Shown here: piece by piece, positions 26,329-35,732 of the stretch
Numbering within the stretch: position 1 is the stretch's first letter
Layout of the letters: every line of letters begins with the position of its first letter
From: QHWT01 sp963755695
Lineage (GTDB): Bacteria > Acidobacteriota > Vicinamibacteria > Vicinamibacterales > 2-12-FULL-66-21
Direction of reading: 5' to 3'
DNA: 64,000 nt
NCBI GenBank assembly: GCA_963755695.1
Contig: CAVWLB010000008.1
Location: forward strand, 1,116,001 to 1,180,000
The notes under the pieces: generated by a model
Databases searched by the model: none
Told to the model about the DNA's origin: nothing
The model's input: only the letters and a program-made list of their open reading frames with translations
Program-made: the position numbers and the translations under genes

Positions 26329-28809
26329 TCAGATCGTTCGAAGGGCGGTCATCGGATCCACACGTGCCGCGCGGCGCGCTGGAAAGAGATGGGCGATCAG
26401 GGCCACCACGACCAGCGCGGCGACCGATACGGAGTAGGCGATTGGATCGACGGCAGGAACGCCGTACAACGATCCAGCGAGAACGCGGGTAACGAGCATG
26501 GCGAGCGGCACGCCCGAGATCAGGCCGCAGCCAACCAGCGTCATGCCCTGGGCAAGGACCAGCCCGACGACCGATGAGGACCGCGCTCCGAGCGCCATCC
26601 GTACGCCGATCTCGCGGGTGCGCCGGCCGACCCAGAACGCCAGCACGCCGTAGAGACCGATGCTCGCCAGCAGGAGTGCCAGCCCGCCGAAGGCCGCGGC
26701 GAGCGCGGCGCCTGCCCTCGCCGGGAACATCGAGGTCGCGATCTCCGACTCCATGGTTTGATTCTCGATGAACACCAGCTCGGGCTCGAGCCCGAGCATC
26801 ACCCGTCGCATGTCCTGGACGAGGCGGGAGGCGTCGCCACTCGTACGCGCGAGAATCGTCGCGGACGACGCGTAGCCCTGCGACCGCGCGAAGTGGATCA
26901 GAGGACGCGGCGTTTCCCCGATCGTGCGGACCTTGTGGTCGCGGACGACCCCGATGATTTCGTACGACTGGCCGTCCGGGCGGAGCAGATGCATGCGGCG
27001 GCCGATCGGATCGAGGCCGGGCCAGTATTTACGGGCCATGGCTTCGTTGATGATGGCCACTCCAGGCGAGGTCTCGGTGTCGCGCGGATCGAAGTCCCGC
27101 CCGGCGAGGAGCGGTACGCCGAGCGTTTCGAAATAGCCGGCGCTGACCCGCGTGACATCAATCAGGTCGCCCATCGACTCGCTCTGGTACGACCGTCCCT
27201 CGATGAACATGTTGCTGGTGTGAATGTTCGGCGAAAAGGGCAGGCGCTCGGCCAGCGCCGCCGACGTCACGCCAGGAAGGGCGCGAACCCGTTCGACCGC
27301 GTCGCGATAGAACGCGCGACCGCGGTCGGGAGTGTAGCGATGCATCTGGAGATCGACCGTCGAAATGGCAAGGCCCCGGGCCGAAAACCCCACGTCGATT
27401 GCCGCAGCCGCGAGCGCTCCCCGCGTCAACAGCGCCGCCCCGATCAGCAACACCACCGACACCGTCACCTGCGCGACGACCAGCAGGTTCCGGAACCCGA
27501 AACGGCCACGCTCTCGCGAGGAGGCAGGATCGTTCTTGAGCGACGGGACCAGGTCCGGCCTGGTTGCCTGAAGCGCCGGCGCGAGGCCGAAGAGGATGCC
27601 GGCTGCAAGCGAAATCACACTGGTGAATGCCAGCACGCGGACGTCGAGCCCGAGGTCGAGCGTGATCGGGATGGGAAATGGCGGCTGCACGCTGCCGACG
27701 AGCCGTATGCACCAGGACGCGAGCAGCAAGCCAGCCGTCCCTCCGGTCATTGCCAGCAGCATGCTTTCGACGATCAATTGACGAACGATCCGCCCGCGTC
27801 CGGCGCCAATCGCGAGCCGGATTGCCATCTCTCGGCGGCGTGCCGTGCCGCGCGCGAGCAGCATGTTGGCGATGTTGGCGCAGGTGACGAGCAGCACCAG
27901 CCCGACACCAACCATCATCGCGGTGGCTCCGGGCAGGAGTGCGCCATCGATCATCGGGTGAATCCGCACGTCACTCGATGGCTGCAGCACACCGCGCCGG
28001 TTCCGGTTCGTCTGCGGATATTCCTCTGCGAGCCTTGCCATCACCGACTCGACGTCAGCGCGAGCTTCGGCGAACGTGACGCCCGGCTTCAAACGTCCTT
28101 TCACGAACATCCAGCGTGCCCCGCGCTGCGTGAAGCGCGTCTTTCCGGTCGGCGAAGGGACGACGTCGTTCATCCCGACCGGCTCGACCTCTCCCACCAT
28201 CGAGGCCGGTATCCACAGTTCCGCCATCAGGCCCGGCGTCATTCCGGTGAATCGCGCTGGCATCACACCCACAATCGTGTAGTCGCGGCCGCGCACGCGC
28301 AGCGTGCGCCCGACAACGCTGGTGTCGCCGCCAAAGGCGCGCCTCCACATCCGATCCGAGATCACGACGACGCGGTCGCCGCCTTCGGTCCGATCCTCTG
28401 AAGAATCGAAGGTGCGGCCGAGCGACGGAGCTACGCCAAGGACATCGAAGTAGTTGGCGGTCACGATTTCGCCAAGCGCAAGCCTCGATTGTCCGTCGCG
28501 GCTGATGTTGGCAAACATGAGGGTGTGTCCGGCAATGCCGGATAACGTTCGAGAGCGCGAGACCAGATCCAGGTAATCCGGGTATGACGTCGTCGATTCA
28601 GGAATCTCGGCCGAGGTGTAGATCTCGACCAGCCTGTCCGGCTCCTTGACCGGTAACGGACGGAGCAGCACCGCGTTGACAAGGCTGAAGATGGCGGTAT
28701 TGATGCCGATGCCCAGCGCGAGCGAAAGAACCGCGACGGCGGTGAATCCGCGGCTCGTCAGCAGGCCTCGTATTGCGTAACGGGCGTCCCCCAGCAGGCT
28801 CTCGACCAT
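26329..28809 (-). CDS. ADOP-type MacB/FtsX permease, lone and without prefix
   Basis: An 826-residue orphan permease. It starts directly with the core (MVESLLGDARYAIRGLLTSR), without the cytosolic prefix seen in PadR-linked copies. The first helix contains SLALGIGINTAIFSLVNAVL. FtsX domain 1 is near residue 295 (GLVLLVTCANIANMLLARGT) and FtsX domain 2 near residue 703 (IGLYGVLAFWVGRRTREIGV). It ends RRAARVDPMTALRTI. No PadR gene or ATPase is adjacent. The NUDIX gene lies downstream on the same strand, 42 nt away. Confidence 0.92.
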   Translation of the reverse strand: MVESLLGDARYAIRGLLTSRGFTAVAVLSLALGIGINTAIFSLVNAVLLRPLPVKEPDRLVEIYTSAEIPESTTSYPDYLDLVSRSRTLSGIAGHTLMFANISRDGQSRLALGEIVTANYFDVLGVAPSLGRTFDSSEDRTEGGDRVVVISDRMWRRAFGGDTSVVGRTLRVRGRDYTIVGVMPARFTGMTPGLMAELWIPASMVGEVEPVGMNDVVPSPTGKTRFTQRGARWMFVKGRLKPGVTFAEARADVESVMARLAEEYPQTNRNRRGVLQPSSDVRIHPMIDGALLPGATAMMVGVGLVLLVTCANIANMLLARGTARRREMAIRLAIGAGRGRIVRQLIVESMLLAMTGGTAGLLLASWCIRLVGSVQPPFPIPITLDLGLDVRVLAFTSVISLAAGILFGLAPALQATRPDLVPSLKNDPASSRERGRFGFRNLLVVAQVTVSVVLLIGAALLTRGALAAAAIDVGFSARGLAISTVDLQMHRYTPDRGRAFYRDAVERVRALPGVTSAALAERLPFSPNIHTSNMFIEGRSYQSESMGDLIDVTRVSAGYFETLGVPLLAGRDFDPRDTETSPGVAIINEAMARKYWPGLDPIGRRMHLLRPDGQSYEIIGVVRDHKVRTIGETPRPLIHFARSQGYASSATILARTSGDASRLVQDMRRVMLGLEPELVFIENQTMESEIATSMFPARAGAALAAAFGGLALLLASIGLYGVLAFWVGRRTREIGVRMALGARSSSVVGLVLAQGMTLVGCGLISGVPLAMLVTRVLAGSLYGVPAVDPIAYSVSVAALVVVALIAHLFPARRAARVDPMTALRTI

Positions 28810-29144
28810 GGGGGATGAGACGCGGGATCAGGTGCCACGGTTCACCTGAGGTGGGTTTCTTTTCGGTACCTATATCAACTCCGGTGGGGTATCACCCTCT
28901 CTGAGTGCTTCCGCTTTGAGCGCGGAAGCCCTTGCTCTGACGGTATCGTCGGTGCTTCATTTCGTCGGAGAATCGCAGCCGCGACCGCCACTTAGCCCTC
29001 CTGCTCGGTGACGGCGACGCGCGAACGCGACCTCCAGGCGAAGACCATGGAGCACGCTGGCGAGGACTGTCGGAGGCGGGGCCGTCATGGCGTTTGGCTG
29101 ACGCTCCGCGCCGGGCGGCCTCGCGTTCTCTCCCCGGTGCCAGT
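28810..29144. other. Gene-free region upstream of the lone ADOP
   Basis: No convincing gene is seen. It holds a hairpin GCTTCCGC (28907-28914) / GCGGAAGC (28922-28929) with a 7-nt loop, possibly a terminator for the MltB gene that ends at 29145, and a smaller AGGTG/CACCT hairpin close to the permease start. Apparent frames here lack any recognisable protein signature. Confidence 0.4.
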
Positions 29145-30182
29145 TCAGTGCACTCGGTCCGAGAGGAGCGCGACGCTCAGCCCGTAAGCGTGGACGCAGT
29201 TGTAGGCAAGGAGCGCCTGATAGTTGGGGTAGATGAGAAACCGACGGGGCCCGGCTGCGACGAGGGACGCTCGAACATCTGCGGCAGGCAGCTTGCCGCC
29301 GCTCATGCTCTTGACACCCAGCTTGCGCCACTCGCTCAGCGGTAACGCGACGCTCATTTGCCGTTCAGCCAGGCATCCTGTGGTTTGAAGTGGTGCCGCA
29401 TCTGCCACTTTTCCGGCGATTGCTGGAGGCACCTTGACTTCGCGCCCCCACGCCTTCCCCTTGGTCCACCCCTGGGCCGAAAGATAGTTCGCGATTGAGG
29501 CAAACACATCTGGTGTCGATTTCCAGATATCGCGTTTGCCGTCGCCGTCGAAATCCTGCGCGAACTCGAGAAAGCTCGAGGGCATGAACTGCGGCTGGCC
29601 GAGCGCGCCGGCCCACGAACCGCGCATTGCCGCGGGGTCGACATCGCCGCTGTCGAGAATTTTCAGGGCGTTGAACAGCTCTTCGCGAAACATCGCAGAT
29701 CGACGCGGGTTGTAGGCGAGGGTTGCCAGCGTCGCGATTGTCGGCCGCACGCCGCTGAACCGCCCGTAATTGGACTCGAGCCCCCAAACCGCCACGATGA
29801 CGCCTGCCGGAACGCCATATTTCGCGCTCACCTTGCGAAGCAGCGCCCTGTGTTCCGCGGCCATCTTCTGGGCGGCCTTGATCATCGGACGCGTGAGGCG
29901 ACGATCGAGATATTGATCGAGCGTCAGTACCAGTTCCGCCTGCGTTCGATCGCGTTCGACGACAATCGGTAACGGCTCGAGGCCGGTGAGCGCCCGGTCG
30001 AGCGTCGCGTCGCTGATGCCGCGCGACGAGGCTTCCGATCGAAACCCGGTCAACCATTCTGCGAACGTCTGCGGCGGAAGTTGCACCACGGGCAAGGGAT
30101 TCGGCGGCGGCTGCTGGCTGGCGGCCATCGGGCATACCCCAAGGCTCAACGCAAACACTGCGGCCACCATCGATTGCATCAT
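29145..30182 (-). CDS. mltB: Lytic murein transglycosylase B-like (SLT_2)
   Basis: A 345-residue exported enzyme cleaving the MurNAc-GlcNAc bond of peptidoglycan with 1,6-anhydro product formation. A signal peptide covers residues 1-22 (VAAVFALSLGVCPMAASQ). The catalytic Glu lies in VAVWGLESNYGRFSG. Further MltB-family motifs are TIATLATLAYNPRR, WAGALGQPQFMPSSF, FAQDFDGDGKRDIWKSTPD and ANYLSAQGWTKGKAWG. The last block LIYPNYQALLAYN also fits. There is no Cys lipobox, so the protein is probably soluble periplasmic. It is divergent from the IMPDH-family gene with a 45-nt gap. Confidence 0.92.
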   Translation of the reverse strand: MMQSMVAAVFALSLGVCPMAASQQPPPNPLPVVQLPPQTFAEWLTGFRSEASSRGISDATLDRALTGLEPLPIVVERDRTQAELVLTLDQYLDRRLTRPMIKAAQKMAAEHRALLRKVSAKYGVPAGVIVAVWGLESNYGRFSGVRPTIATLATLAYNPRRSAMFREELFNALKILDSGDVDPAAMRGSWAGALGQPQFMPSSFLEFAQDFDGDGKRDIWKSTPDVFASIANYLSAQGWTKGKAWGREVKVPPAIAGKVADAAPLQTTGCLAERQMSVALPLSEWRKLGVKSMSGGKLPAADVRASLVAAGPRRFLIYPNYQALLAYNCVHAYGLSVALLSDRVH

Positions 30183-30227
30183 GTCCTCTTATTATGCGCT
30201 TGCGCCGGGAGCGGATAGGATCGCCGG

Positions 30228-31757
30228 ATGGCCAGCGCGAATTTTCCATCCATTCGCGAAGCGTGCGCCCGCGCCGTTGCCGAGTTGGTACGCGGCTGCA
30301 CATTCGACGATTTCCTTCTGGCGCCGCAGCACAGCGTGATCGTCCGTCGCGATCCGACCGCGATCGACCTGTCGTGCCGGGTCTCGCAGCACATCGTGCT
30401 GAAGCGGCCGATCGTGTCGGCCAACATGGACACCGTCACGCGCGCGCCGATGGCCATCGTCCAGGCTGAGGAAGGGGGCATCGGGATCATCGATCGCGGA
30501 TTCCGTCCAGGCGATATCCAACCGCAGGTCCGGGAAGTGGAGAAAGTCAAGCGGACGCAGCACGGGATCATCCGCGACCCTTACTCGATCGCGGCGTCGG
30601 CTTCGGTCGGAGAGGCAGCGGCGCTGATGTCGCGCTCGCGTGTCGGCACGCTGGTGGTCGTCGACGACCGGCACCGGCTGCAGGGACTCCTCACCGAACG
30701 GGACCTGCGGTTCGTCTCCCGCCAGGGCCTTCGCGTCTCCGACCGGATGACACCCGTCGATCGGCTGGTCGTGCATCGCGGCGCAGTTTCACCGGAGCAG
30801 GCCGAGCAGCTGATGGTCAAACGGAAGGTCAAGAAGCTTCCGCTGGTCAACGAGAACGGAGAGCTCACCGGCCTGATCACCGCGCGCGATCTGGTGAAGC
30901 AGCGGCGGCTTCCGTTTGCCACCCGTGACGAGGAGGGGCGGCTTCGAGTCGGTGCCGCGATTGGAGCGCACGGGGATTACCTCGAGCGGGCAGCCGAGTT
31001 GATCAAGACTGGCGTCGACGTGCTGGTCATCGACATCGCGCACGGCCACTCGATCGTGATGGACCGTGCAATCGGTGATGTCAGGAAGCGGTTTGGCAGC
31101 GTGGAACTCATCGCCGGCAACGTCGGGACGGCCGAGGGAACCAGGTTTCTGCTCGAACGCGGTGTCAACGGGATCAAGGTGGGCATAGGGCCGGGCGGCG
31201 GGTGTACGACGCGAATGACCACCAGTTTCGGTGTGCCCCAGGCCCAGGCGCTCGTGGAGTGCCGCGGGGAAATCGGTGAGAGCGACGTGCCGCTCATCGC
31301 CGATGGCGGAATCCGGCGTCACGGCGCGCTCGCCCAGTCACTGCTGTTCGGAGGCGACTGCGCGATGCTCGGGAGCGCGTTTGCGGGAACCGAGGAAGCG
31401 CCGGGCGAGATCGTGCACAAGTCAGTGCTCCTTCCAGAAGCTCAGAAGACGGTGAAGGTGCCGTTCAAGGTGCTGAGGGGAATGGCATCGCTCGAGGCAA
31501 TTCGCGATCGGCTCGACGTGGAGGATGCCGATCGGGTCGAGCTCGAGGCGACTGGCGCCGAAGGAATGGAAATCAGCGTGCCGGCGCGCGGTTCCGCGCG
31601 CCCGATCGTGCGGGACATGATCAAGCATCTCTGCTCGTCGATCAGCTACGCGGGCGCCGACAGCCTCCGGCAGATGCGCGAGCAGTTCTGGAACGATCCG
31701 AATCGTTACCTGATCAAGCTGTCCGCGTCGTCACGCCGAGAATCGTACGAACGATGA
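30228..31757 (+). CDS. guaB: IMP dehydrogenase / GMP reductase family enzyme with CBS domains
   Basis: A 509-residue TIM-barrel enzyme with two CBS repeats inserted after residue 110. The N-terminus has the family pattern (FDDFLLAPQHSVIV, VSANMDTVT). The catalytic loop reads GIGPGGGCTTRMTTSFGVPQ, keeping the Cys nucleophile but with GG in place of the usual SI/SV. Later motifs are IADGGIRRHGALAQSLLFGG, MLGSAFAGTEEAPGE and VLRGMASLEAI. The flap region has ADRVELEATG where true IMP dehydrogenases normally carry the catalytic Arg-Tyr pair (DRYFQ-like). So either IMP oxidation to XMP, or a GuaB1-like GMP reductase role, is possible. The C-terminus ends in a short Arg/Ser tail. The gene stands alone. 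Confidence 0.85.
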   Translation: MASANFPSIREACARAVAELVRGCTFDDFLLAPQHSVIVRRDPTAIDLSCRVSQHIVLKRPIVSANMDTVTRAPMAIVQAEEGGIGIIDRGFRPGDIQPQVREVEKVKRTQHGIIRDPYSIAASASVGEAAALMSRSRVGTLVVVDDRHRLQGLLTERDLRFVSRQGLRVSDRMTPVDRLVVHRGAVSPEQAEQLMVKRKVKKLPLVNENGELTGLITARDLVKQRRLPFATRDEEGRLRVGAAIGAHGDYLERAAELIKTGVDVLVIDIAHGHSIVMDRAIGDVRKRFGSVELIAGNVGTAEGTRFLLERGVNGIKVGIGPGGGCTTRMTTSFGVPQAQALVECRGEIGESDVPLIADGGIRRHGALAQSLLFGGDCAMLGSAFAGTEEAPGEIVHKSVLLPEAQKTVKVPFKVLRGMASLEAIRDRLDVEDADRVELEATGAEGMEISVPARGSARPIVRDMIKHLCSSISYAGADSLRQMREQFWNDPNRYLIKLSASSRRESYER

Positions 31758-31817
31758 GAAACGATCGCCTTTGCTGTCAGAACCAAGGTAGAAATGACGC
31801 CGACCGGATCCAAGCGT

Positions 31818-32315
31818 CTAGCGTCGCCCGCGACGCGCGAACTGCTCCGCCCGCACCTGCCGCTCGACTTCAGCGGCTTCCCGGGTCTCCCACCGATCCG
31901 AGCCGCCGCGCAGGCCGATGCGCTGGTACAAGTGCCGGATTCCGGCTTCGTCACGCGCCTCGATCGCTGCGGCAATCTCCGTCGCATGCTGCAGCTCGTG
32001 CGCGAGCAGCGGCACGCGTTCCATGGGCGGGATGAGCACGCTGATTGAGATTCTGAGGAACCGCACGTCTCGGCTGGCGGCCGCGAGGATGGTGCGCGCT
32101 CGCGGAATCTCCGGCGAGCCGGTCATCTCGACGTACACGATCGTGTCGCTCCGCTGAAGCTGCGCAATCAGCCGGTTGACGATTGGAGAGGTGACCGTGG
32201 CCTCGTCGATGAGAGAACGGACGACAGGCGAGGTGGCACGCAGGTGAGTGGTTGGATCGGAAGCAGGTTCGGAGAGTGACATCAACGCCAGAACGAATAT
32301 CCACATGGTCGGCAC
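31818..32315 (-). CDS. Hypothetical protein with HExxH-like motif
   Basis: Predicted 165 residues. The N-terminus is weakly hydrophobic (MWIFVLALMSLSEP) and could be a short signal or anchor. The middle contains LLAHELQHATEIAAAIEARD, where HELQH matches the zinc-protease HExxH pattern. The preceding strand ARTILAAASRDVRFLRISIS and the TIVYVEMTG segment suggest a small alpha/beta domain. A third zinc ligand is not obvious. I do not recognise a named family, and proteolytic activity is not shown. It is downstream of the phosphatase gene on the same strand with a 160-nt gap that contains a strong palindrome. Confidence 0.6.
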   Translation of the reverse strand: MPTMWIFVLALMSLSEPASDPTTHLRATSPVVRSLIDEATVTSPIVNRLIAQLQRSDTIVYVEMTGSPEIPRARTILAAASRDVRFLRISISVLIPPMERVPLLAHELQHATEIAAAIEARDEAGIRHLYQRIGLRGGSDRWETREAAEVERQVRAEQFARRGRR

Positions 32316-32340
32316 CCGGATCGTTGCCGCCGTTTGTAGC

Positions 32341-32360
32341 GACAGCTGGCGCCAGCTGTC
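32341..32360. terminator. Perfect 20-bp palindrome
   Basis: GACAGCTGGC followed by its exact reverse complement (32341-32360), 26 nt upstream of the HExxH-protein start and about 115 nt after the phosphatase gene. As RNA it would need to open at the centre to form a loop. It may be a terminator-like hairpin or a dimeric regulator site. Confidence 0.4.
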
Positions 32361-32475
32361 TGCGGAAATGTGACGATGCCGTTGGCCGCCCCGTGTTCGT
32401 CACGTGCCAACCTGGATTCGTCACATCAGCACGGGTGCTCGTGGCCAGGCTCGCCGCGCCGGAGTGACGAATGGT

Positions 32476-33132
32476 TCAGAGGTTGATGCCGCGCAGCAGG
32501 GGAACGAGGTCGGATGGTCGATCGGCCAGGAGATCGGCCGGACCCAGATCGTGCTCCGACGAGGTGAAGCCGAAGCCGTAGCGGGCCAGACATACGCGGG
32601 TGCCCGCGGCGCGGGCAGTGGCGAGATCGATCGGCGAGTCGCCAATCATCATGGTTTGTTGCGGCGCGCTCTCGGCGCGGCTCATGAGCTCCTGGAGCGC
32701 CGCAGGATTCGGCTTCCTTGGCCACGGACCATCGCCGCCAAGCACCCATTTGAAGAATTTGGCCACCGCCAGGCCTTCGAGAATCGCCTTGGTTGCGCGG
32801 GCGGGCTTGTTGGTGAGCACGGCGAGTGGCGCGTCGGCTGCCAGCGCTTCGAGCGTCTCGCGAATGCCGTCGTACAACTGAGTGTGCGCGAGGAGGCGGT
32901 CGTCGTAGAGCTCGAGAAACCGTGCCAGCGCGCCGGGTGAATCCGGATCCAGGCCGGCCGCGGTGAGCGCGCGGCGAACCAGAAGCGCTGCTCCCTCGCC
33001 GACCATGCGCGCGACGGCGTCCACCGGAAGCGGCCTGCCCCCCCGTTCTTCGAGCAGCGCGTTGGCTGCATCCGCGAGATCACGCCGCGAATCGATGAGC
33101 GTTCCATCCAGGTCGAAGACGAACAGCGCCAT
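32476..33132 (-). CDS. gph: Phosphoglycolate phosphatase-like HAD hydrolase
   Basis: A 218-residue HAD enzyme. Motif I is FDLDGTLIDSRRDLADA with the nucleophilic Asp. Motif II/III is seen as LAVLTNKPARATKAILEGL and RKPNPAALQ with its Lys, and motif IV as MMIGDSPIDLATARAAG. A helical cap lies between residues 15 and 85, the type seen in Gph, which removes phosphate from 2-phosphoglycolate. The ATG at 33132 overlaps the permease stop in a TGATG junction, so it is probably translated by coupling with that gene. A longer upstream frame exists but only inside the permease. The substrate is inferred from subfamily resemblance. Confidence 0.85.
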   Translation of the reverse strand: MALFVFDLDGTLIDSRRDLADAANALLEERGGRPLPVDAVARMVGEGAALLVRRALTAAGLDPDSPGALARFLELYDDRLLAHTQLYDGIRETLEALAADAPLAVLTNKPARATKAILEGLAVAKFFKWVLGGDGPWPRKPNPAALQELMSRAESAPQQTMMIGDSPIDLATARAAGTRVCLARYGFGFTSSEHDLGPADLLADRPSDLVPLLRGINL

Positions 33133-35732
33133 CAATCCGTCCGGAGCGCGACCAGCGGATCGACACGGGTCGCGCGAAGCGCCGGCACGCCGCCCGCAAG
33201 TACCGCAATTCCAACCAGCACGATCGGAACCGACGAAAGCGTCAGGGGGTCGTGCGGACTCACGCCAAAAAGCTGTGACGAGATCGCCGGCCCGAGCAGA
33301 GCCGATGCGAGAACTCCGAGGAGCGCTCCGGCAAGGCTCAATCGCAGCGCATGTCCGAGTACGAGCTGAACCACCGAGAGCCGCTGCGCGCCGAGTGCCA
33401 TCCGGACCCCGATCTCCTGCGTCCGTTGAGCGACGAGGTAGGCAATGACGCCGTAGACGCCGACGGCGGCAAGCACTAGGGCGAGCGCCGCAAACAGGCC
33501 CACGAGCCACGCCGTGAGCCGCGGCTGCGCCGCGCTTTCCTGCAGCATCGCATCCATGGTCCGCAGATTGAAGACGGCGAGTTGCGGATCAAGCGCGGCA
33601 ATCTTCCGGCGAATCGCGTCGGCCATCGGCGAGCCGGCCGAGGATCGCACGATCAGCGTCATCGGCGACCACAGAATCTGCTCGCTACTGAAGTACATCG
33701 TCGGCCTGGGCTCGAGATCGAGCGACAGGTTGCGGACACTTGCCACGATACCGATGACCCGGAAGATGTGCTTGTTGCCGAGCTGCACCTGCCGGCCAAT
33801 CGGGTCGCGGTCCGGCCAGAAGCGGCGGGCGAGATCGGTGCTGAGGATGACGCTCTCGGCGCCATGCTCGCCGAATTCACGATTGTCGAAGCTGCGGCCG
33901 AGCACCAGCGGAATGCCAAGCGTCCGGAAGTACTGAGGACTCACGAGGCGCCAATCCGCCTGCACATCTTGAGCGGCGAGCGCGTTGTCTCCGATCGCTT
34001 TCACGGGCATACCGGTATTGCCACCACCGAATGGTGCCCCGCTCGAGAGCGCCGCGGCCTCGACGCCCGGCACTGCCTGCATTTCGGCGACGAGACGGCT
34101 GTAAAACTGCTCCTGCGCCGTATCCGTCGGATAACGGGAATCCGGAAGTCCCATCATCGCGGTGGTCAGCTGTTTCGCGTCGAATCCCAGATTCACTTTC
34201 TGCAAACGGACGAAGCTCTGGACGAGGAGCGCCGCGCCGGTGAGTAGCACCGTTGCCAGTGCCACCTGCGCCACCACCAGCATCCGGCGGGCGACGCTTT
34301 GGTGCGCGCCAGTCGTGCCGCGCGTTCCTTCCCTAAGGGCATTTGCCACTTCCTGGCGCGAGCTGATCAACGCGGGCAACGCACCAAAGAGCGCGGAGGT
34401 CAGCACCGAGACGCCGAGCGAGAAGATGAGCACCGGCGTGTTGACGGCGATCTCCTCCGCTCTGGGGAGCGACGCGGCCAAGGCAGCCCGTAGAAGCGGC
34501 ACCCCCCACGAGGCAATCAGCAGTCCGGCGGCCCCGCCCAGGACGGCCACGAGCAGGCTTTCCGTCAGCACCTGTCGAACGAGGCGGAAGCGGCTCGCTC
34601 CCAGCGCGAGCCGGACAGCAATTTCGCGACGCCGCAGGGCTGCACGCGCGAGCATCAGGTTCGCGACGTTAGAGCAGGCGATGAGCAGCACCAGGCCCAC
34701 GGATCCGAGGAGGAGGTACAGGCCCTGCCGCACCTCGCGCGGAACGATCCAGTCGTCGAAGGTCGAGATGCTCACGCCCCAGTCCCGGTTCGAATCCGGG
34801 TACTGCTGGGCGAGGTGCTGTGCCACGCGGTCCATGTCCTCACGGGCCTGCGCGAGAGTGACGTCATGACGAAGGCGACCAATCGTGGTCAGACGGTGAT
34901 CGCCGCGGGATTCGCGCGACAGGTCGGGTGCCAGCGGGGTCAGGACTTGCGCGGTTCCGATGAGATCGTCACTACGCAGCACTCCCACCACCGTGTGAGC
35001 GATCCCGTCGAGGACAATCGAGCGGCCGACTACAGTCGGGTCGGCGCCGAATCGATCCCGCCAGACCGATTCCCTGAGAATTGCGACGCGCGCCGCGCCG
35101 GCGCGATCTTCGTCGCTCGAAAAGTTGCGTCCGAGCAGGGGACGCACCTTCAGCAGTGGAACGAGCGTAGCGGTCGCTCCAATGCGTGCGAGCCGCTGCG
35201 GCTCGCCGGCGCCGGTGAGCGTGACCGAGCCCGATCGCCATGCGGCCAGCTCGGCAAACGATCGGCTCTCGCCGCGCCACGACAGGTAGTTGGGTACCGA
35301 GGTGGCGAATTCAGAGATATTCAGGCGATCGTTCTTTTCCCAAATCCTGACCAGTCGGGAAGGATCGCTGAAGCCGAGCGGCTGAATGGCGACCGCGTGG
35401 ACGACGCTGAAGATCGTGGTGTTGACGCCGATGCCGAGCGCGAGCGTGGCAATCGCGACCAGGCTGAACACCGGCGACTGACGCAGCGCGCGTGCCGCGA
35501 ATCTCAAATCGTAGAGCGTCATCATGAGGTGTTCTCCCGGCGCCCGCACGAGCGCATCGAGCGCGACGCCGAACCAGAAGGCGGTGATCCCTGCGCGCCC
35601 GCGCGTGGCGGCGTCCACGCGGGCCGCTCGATAGGCGCTCGTCATGTCGTGACCGAAACGGTCCCTGAACTCGGCTGGATAGAGCCAGAGCACCAGTCTG
35701 AACGTGCGTTCGGCAAGACCGCGGGGTTTCAT
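33132..35732 (-). CDS. ADOP-type MacB/FtsX permease, PadR-coupled
   Basis: An 866-residue orphan permease. Residues 1-69 form a cytosolic prefix (RLVLWLYPAEFRDRFGHDMT, then ALDALVRAPGEH) that resembles the prefix of the 37.3-kb permease. The core starts MMTLYDLRFAARALRQSPVF, with first helix TLALGIGVNTTIFSVVHAVA, FtsX domain 1 near residue 345 (GLVLLIACSNVANLMLARAA) and FtsX domain 2 near residue 742 (VGVYGVIAYLVAQRTQEIGV). It ends RATRVDPLVALRTD. Its ATG overlaps the PadR stop (ATGA), and its stop overlaps the phosphatase ATG, making a three-gene coupled unit. Confidence 0.92.
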   Translation of the reverse strand: MKPRGLAERTFRLVLWLYPAEFRDRFGHDMTSAYRAARVDAATRGRAGITAFWFGVALDALVRAPGEHLMMTLYDLRFAARALRQSPVFSLVAIATLALGIGVNTTIFSVVHAVAIQPLGFSDPSRLVRIWEKNDRLNISEFATSVPNYLSWRGESRSFAELAAWRSGSVTLTGAGEPQRLARIGATATLVPLLKVRPLLGRNFSSDEDRAGAARVAILRESVWRDRFGADPTVVGRSIVLDGIAHTVVGVLRSDDLIGTAQVLTPLAPDLSRESRGDHRLTTIGRLRHDVTLAQAREDMDRVAQHLAQQYPDSNRDWGVSISTFDDWIVPREVRQGLYLLLGSVGLVLLIACSNVANLMLARAALRRREIAVRLALGASRFRLVRQVLTESLLVAVLGGAAGLLIASWGVPLLRAALAASLPRAEEIAVNTPVLIFSLGVSVLTSALFGALPALISSRQEVANALREGTRGTTGAHQSVARRMLVVAQVALATVLLTGAALLVQSFVRLQKVNLGFDAKQLTTAMMGLPDSRYPTDTAQEQFYSRLVAEMQAVPGVEAAALSSGAPFGGGNTGMPVKAIGDNALAAQDVQADWRLVSPQYFRTLGIPLVLGRSFDNREFGEHGAESVILSTDLARRFWPDRDPIGRQVQLGNKHIFRVIGIVASVRNLSLDLEPRPTMYFSSEQILWSPMTLIVRSSAGSPMADAIRRKIAALDPQLAVFNLRTMDAMLQESAAQPRLTAWLVGLFAALALVLAAVGVYGVIAYLVAQRTQEIGVRMALGAQRLSVVQLVLGHALRLSLAGALLGVLASALLGPAISSQLFGVSPHDPLTLSSVPIVLVGIAVLAGGVPALRATRVDPLVALRTD

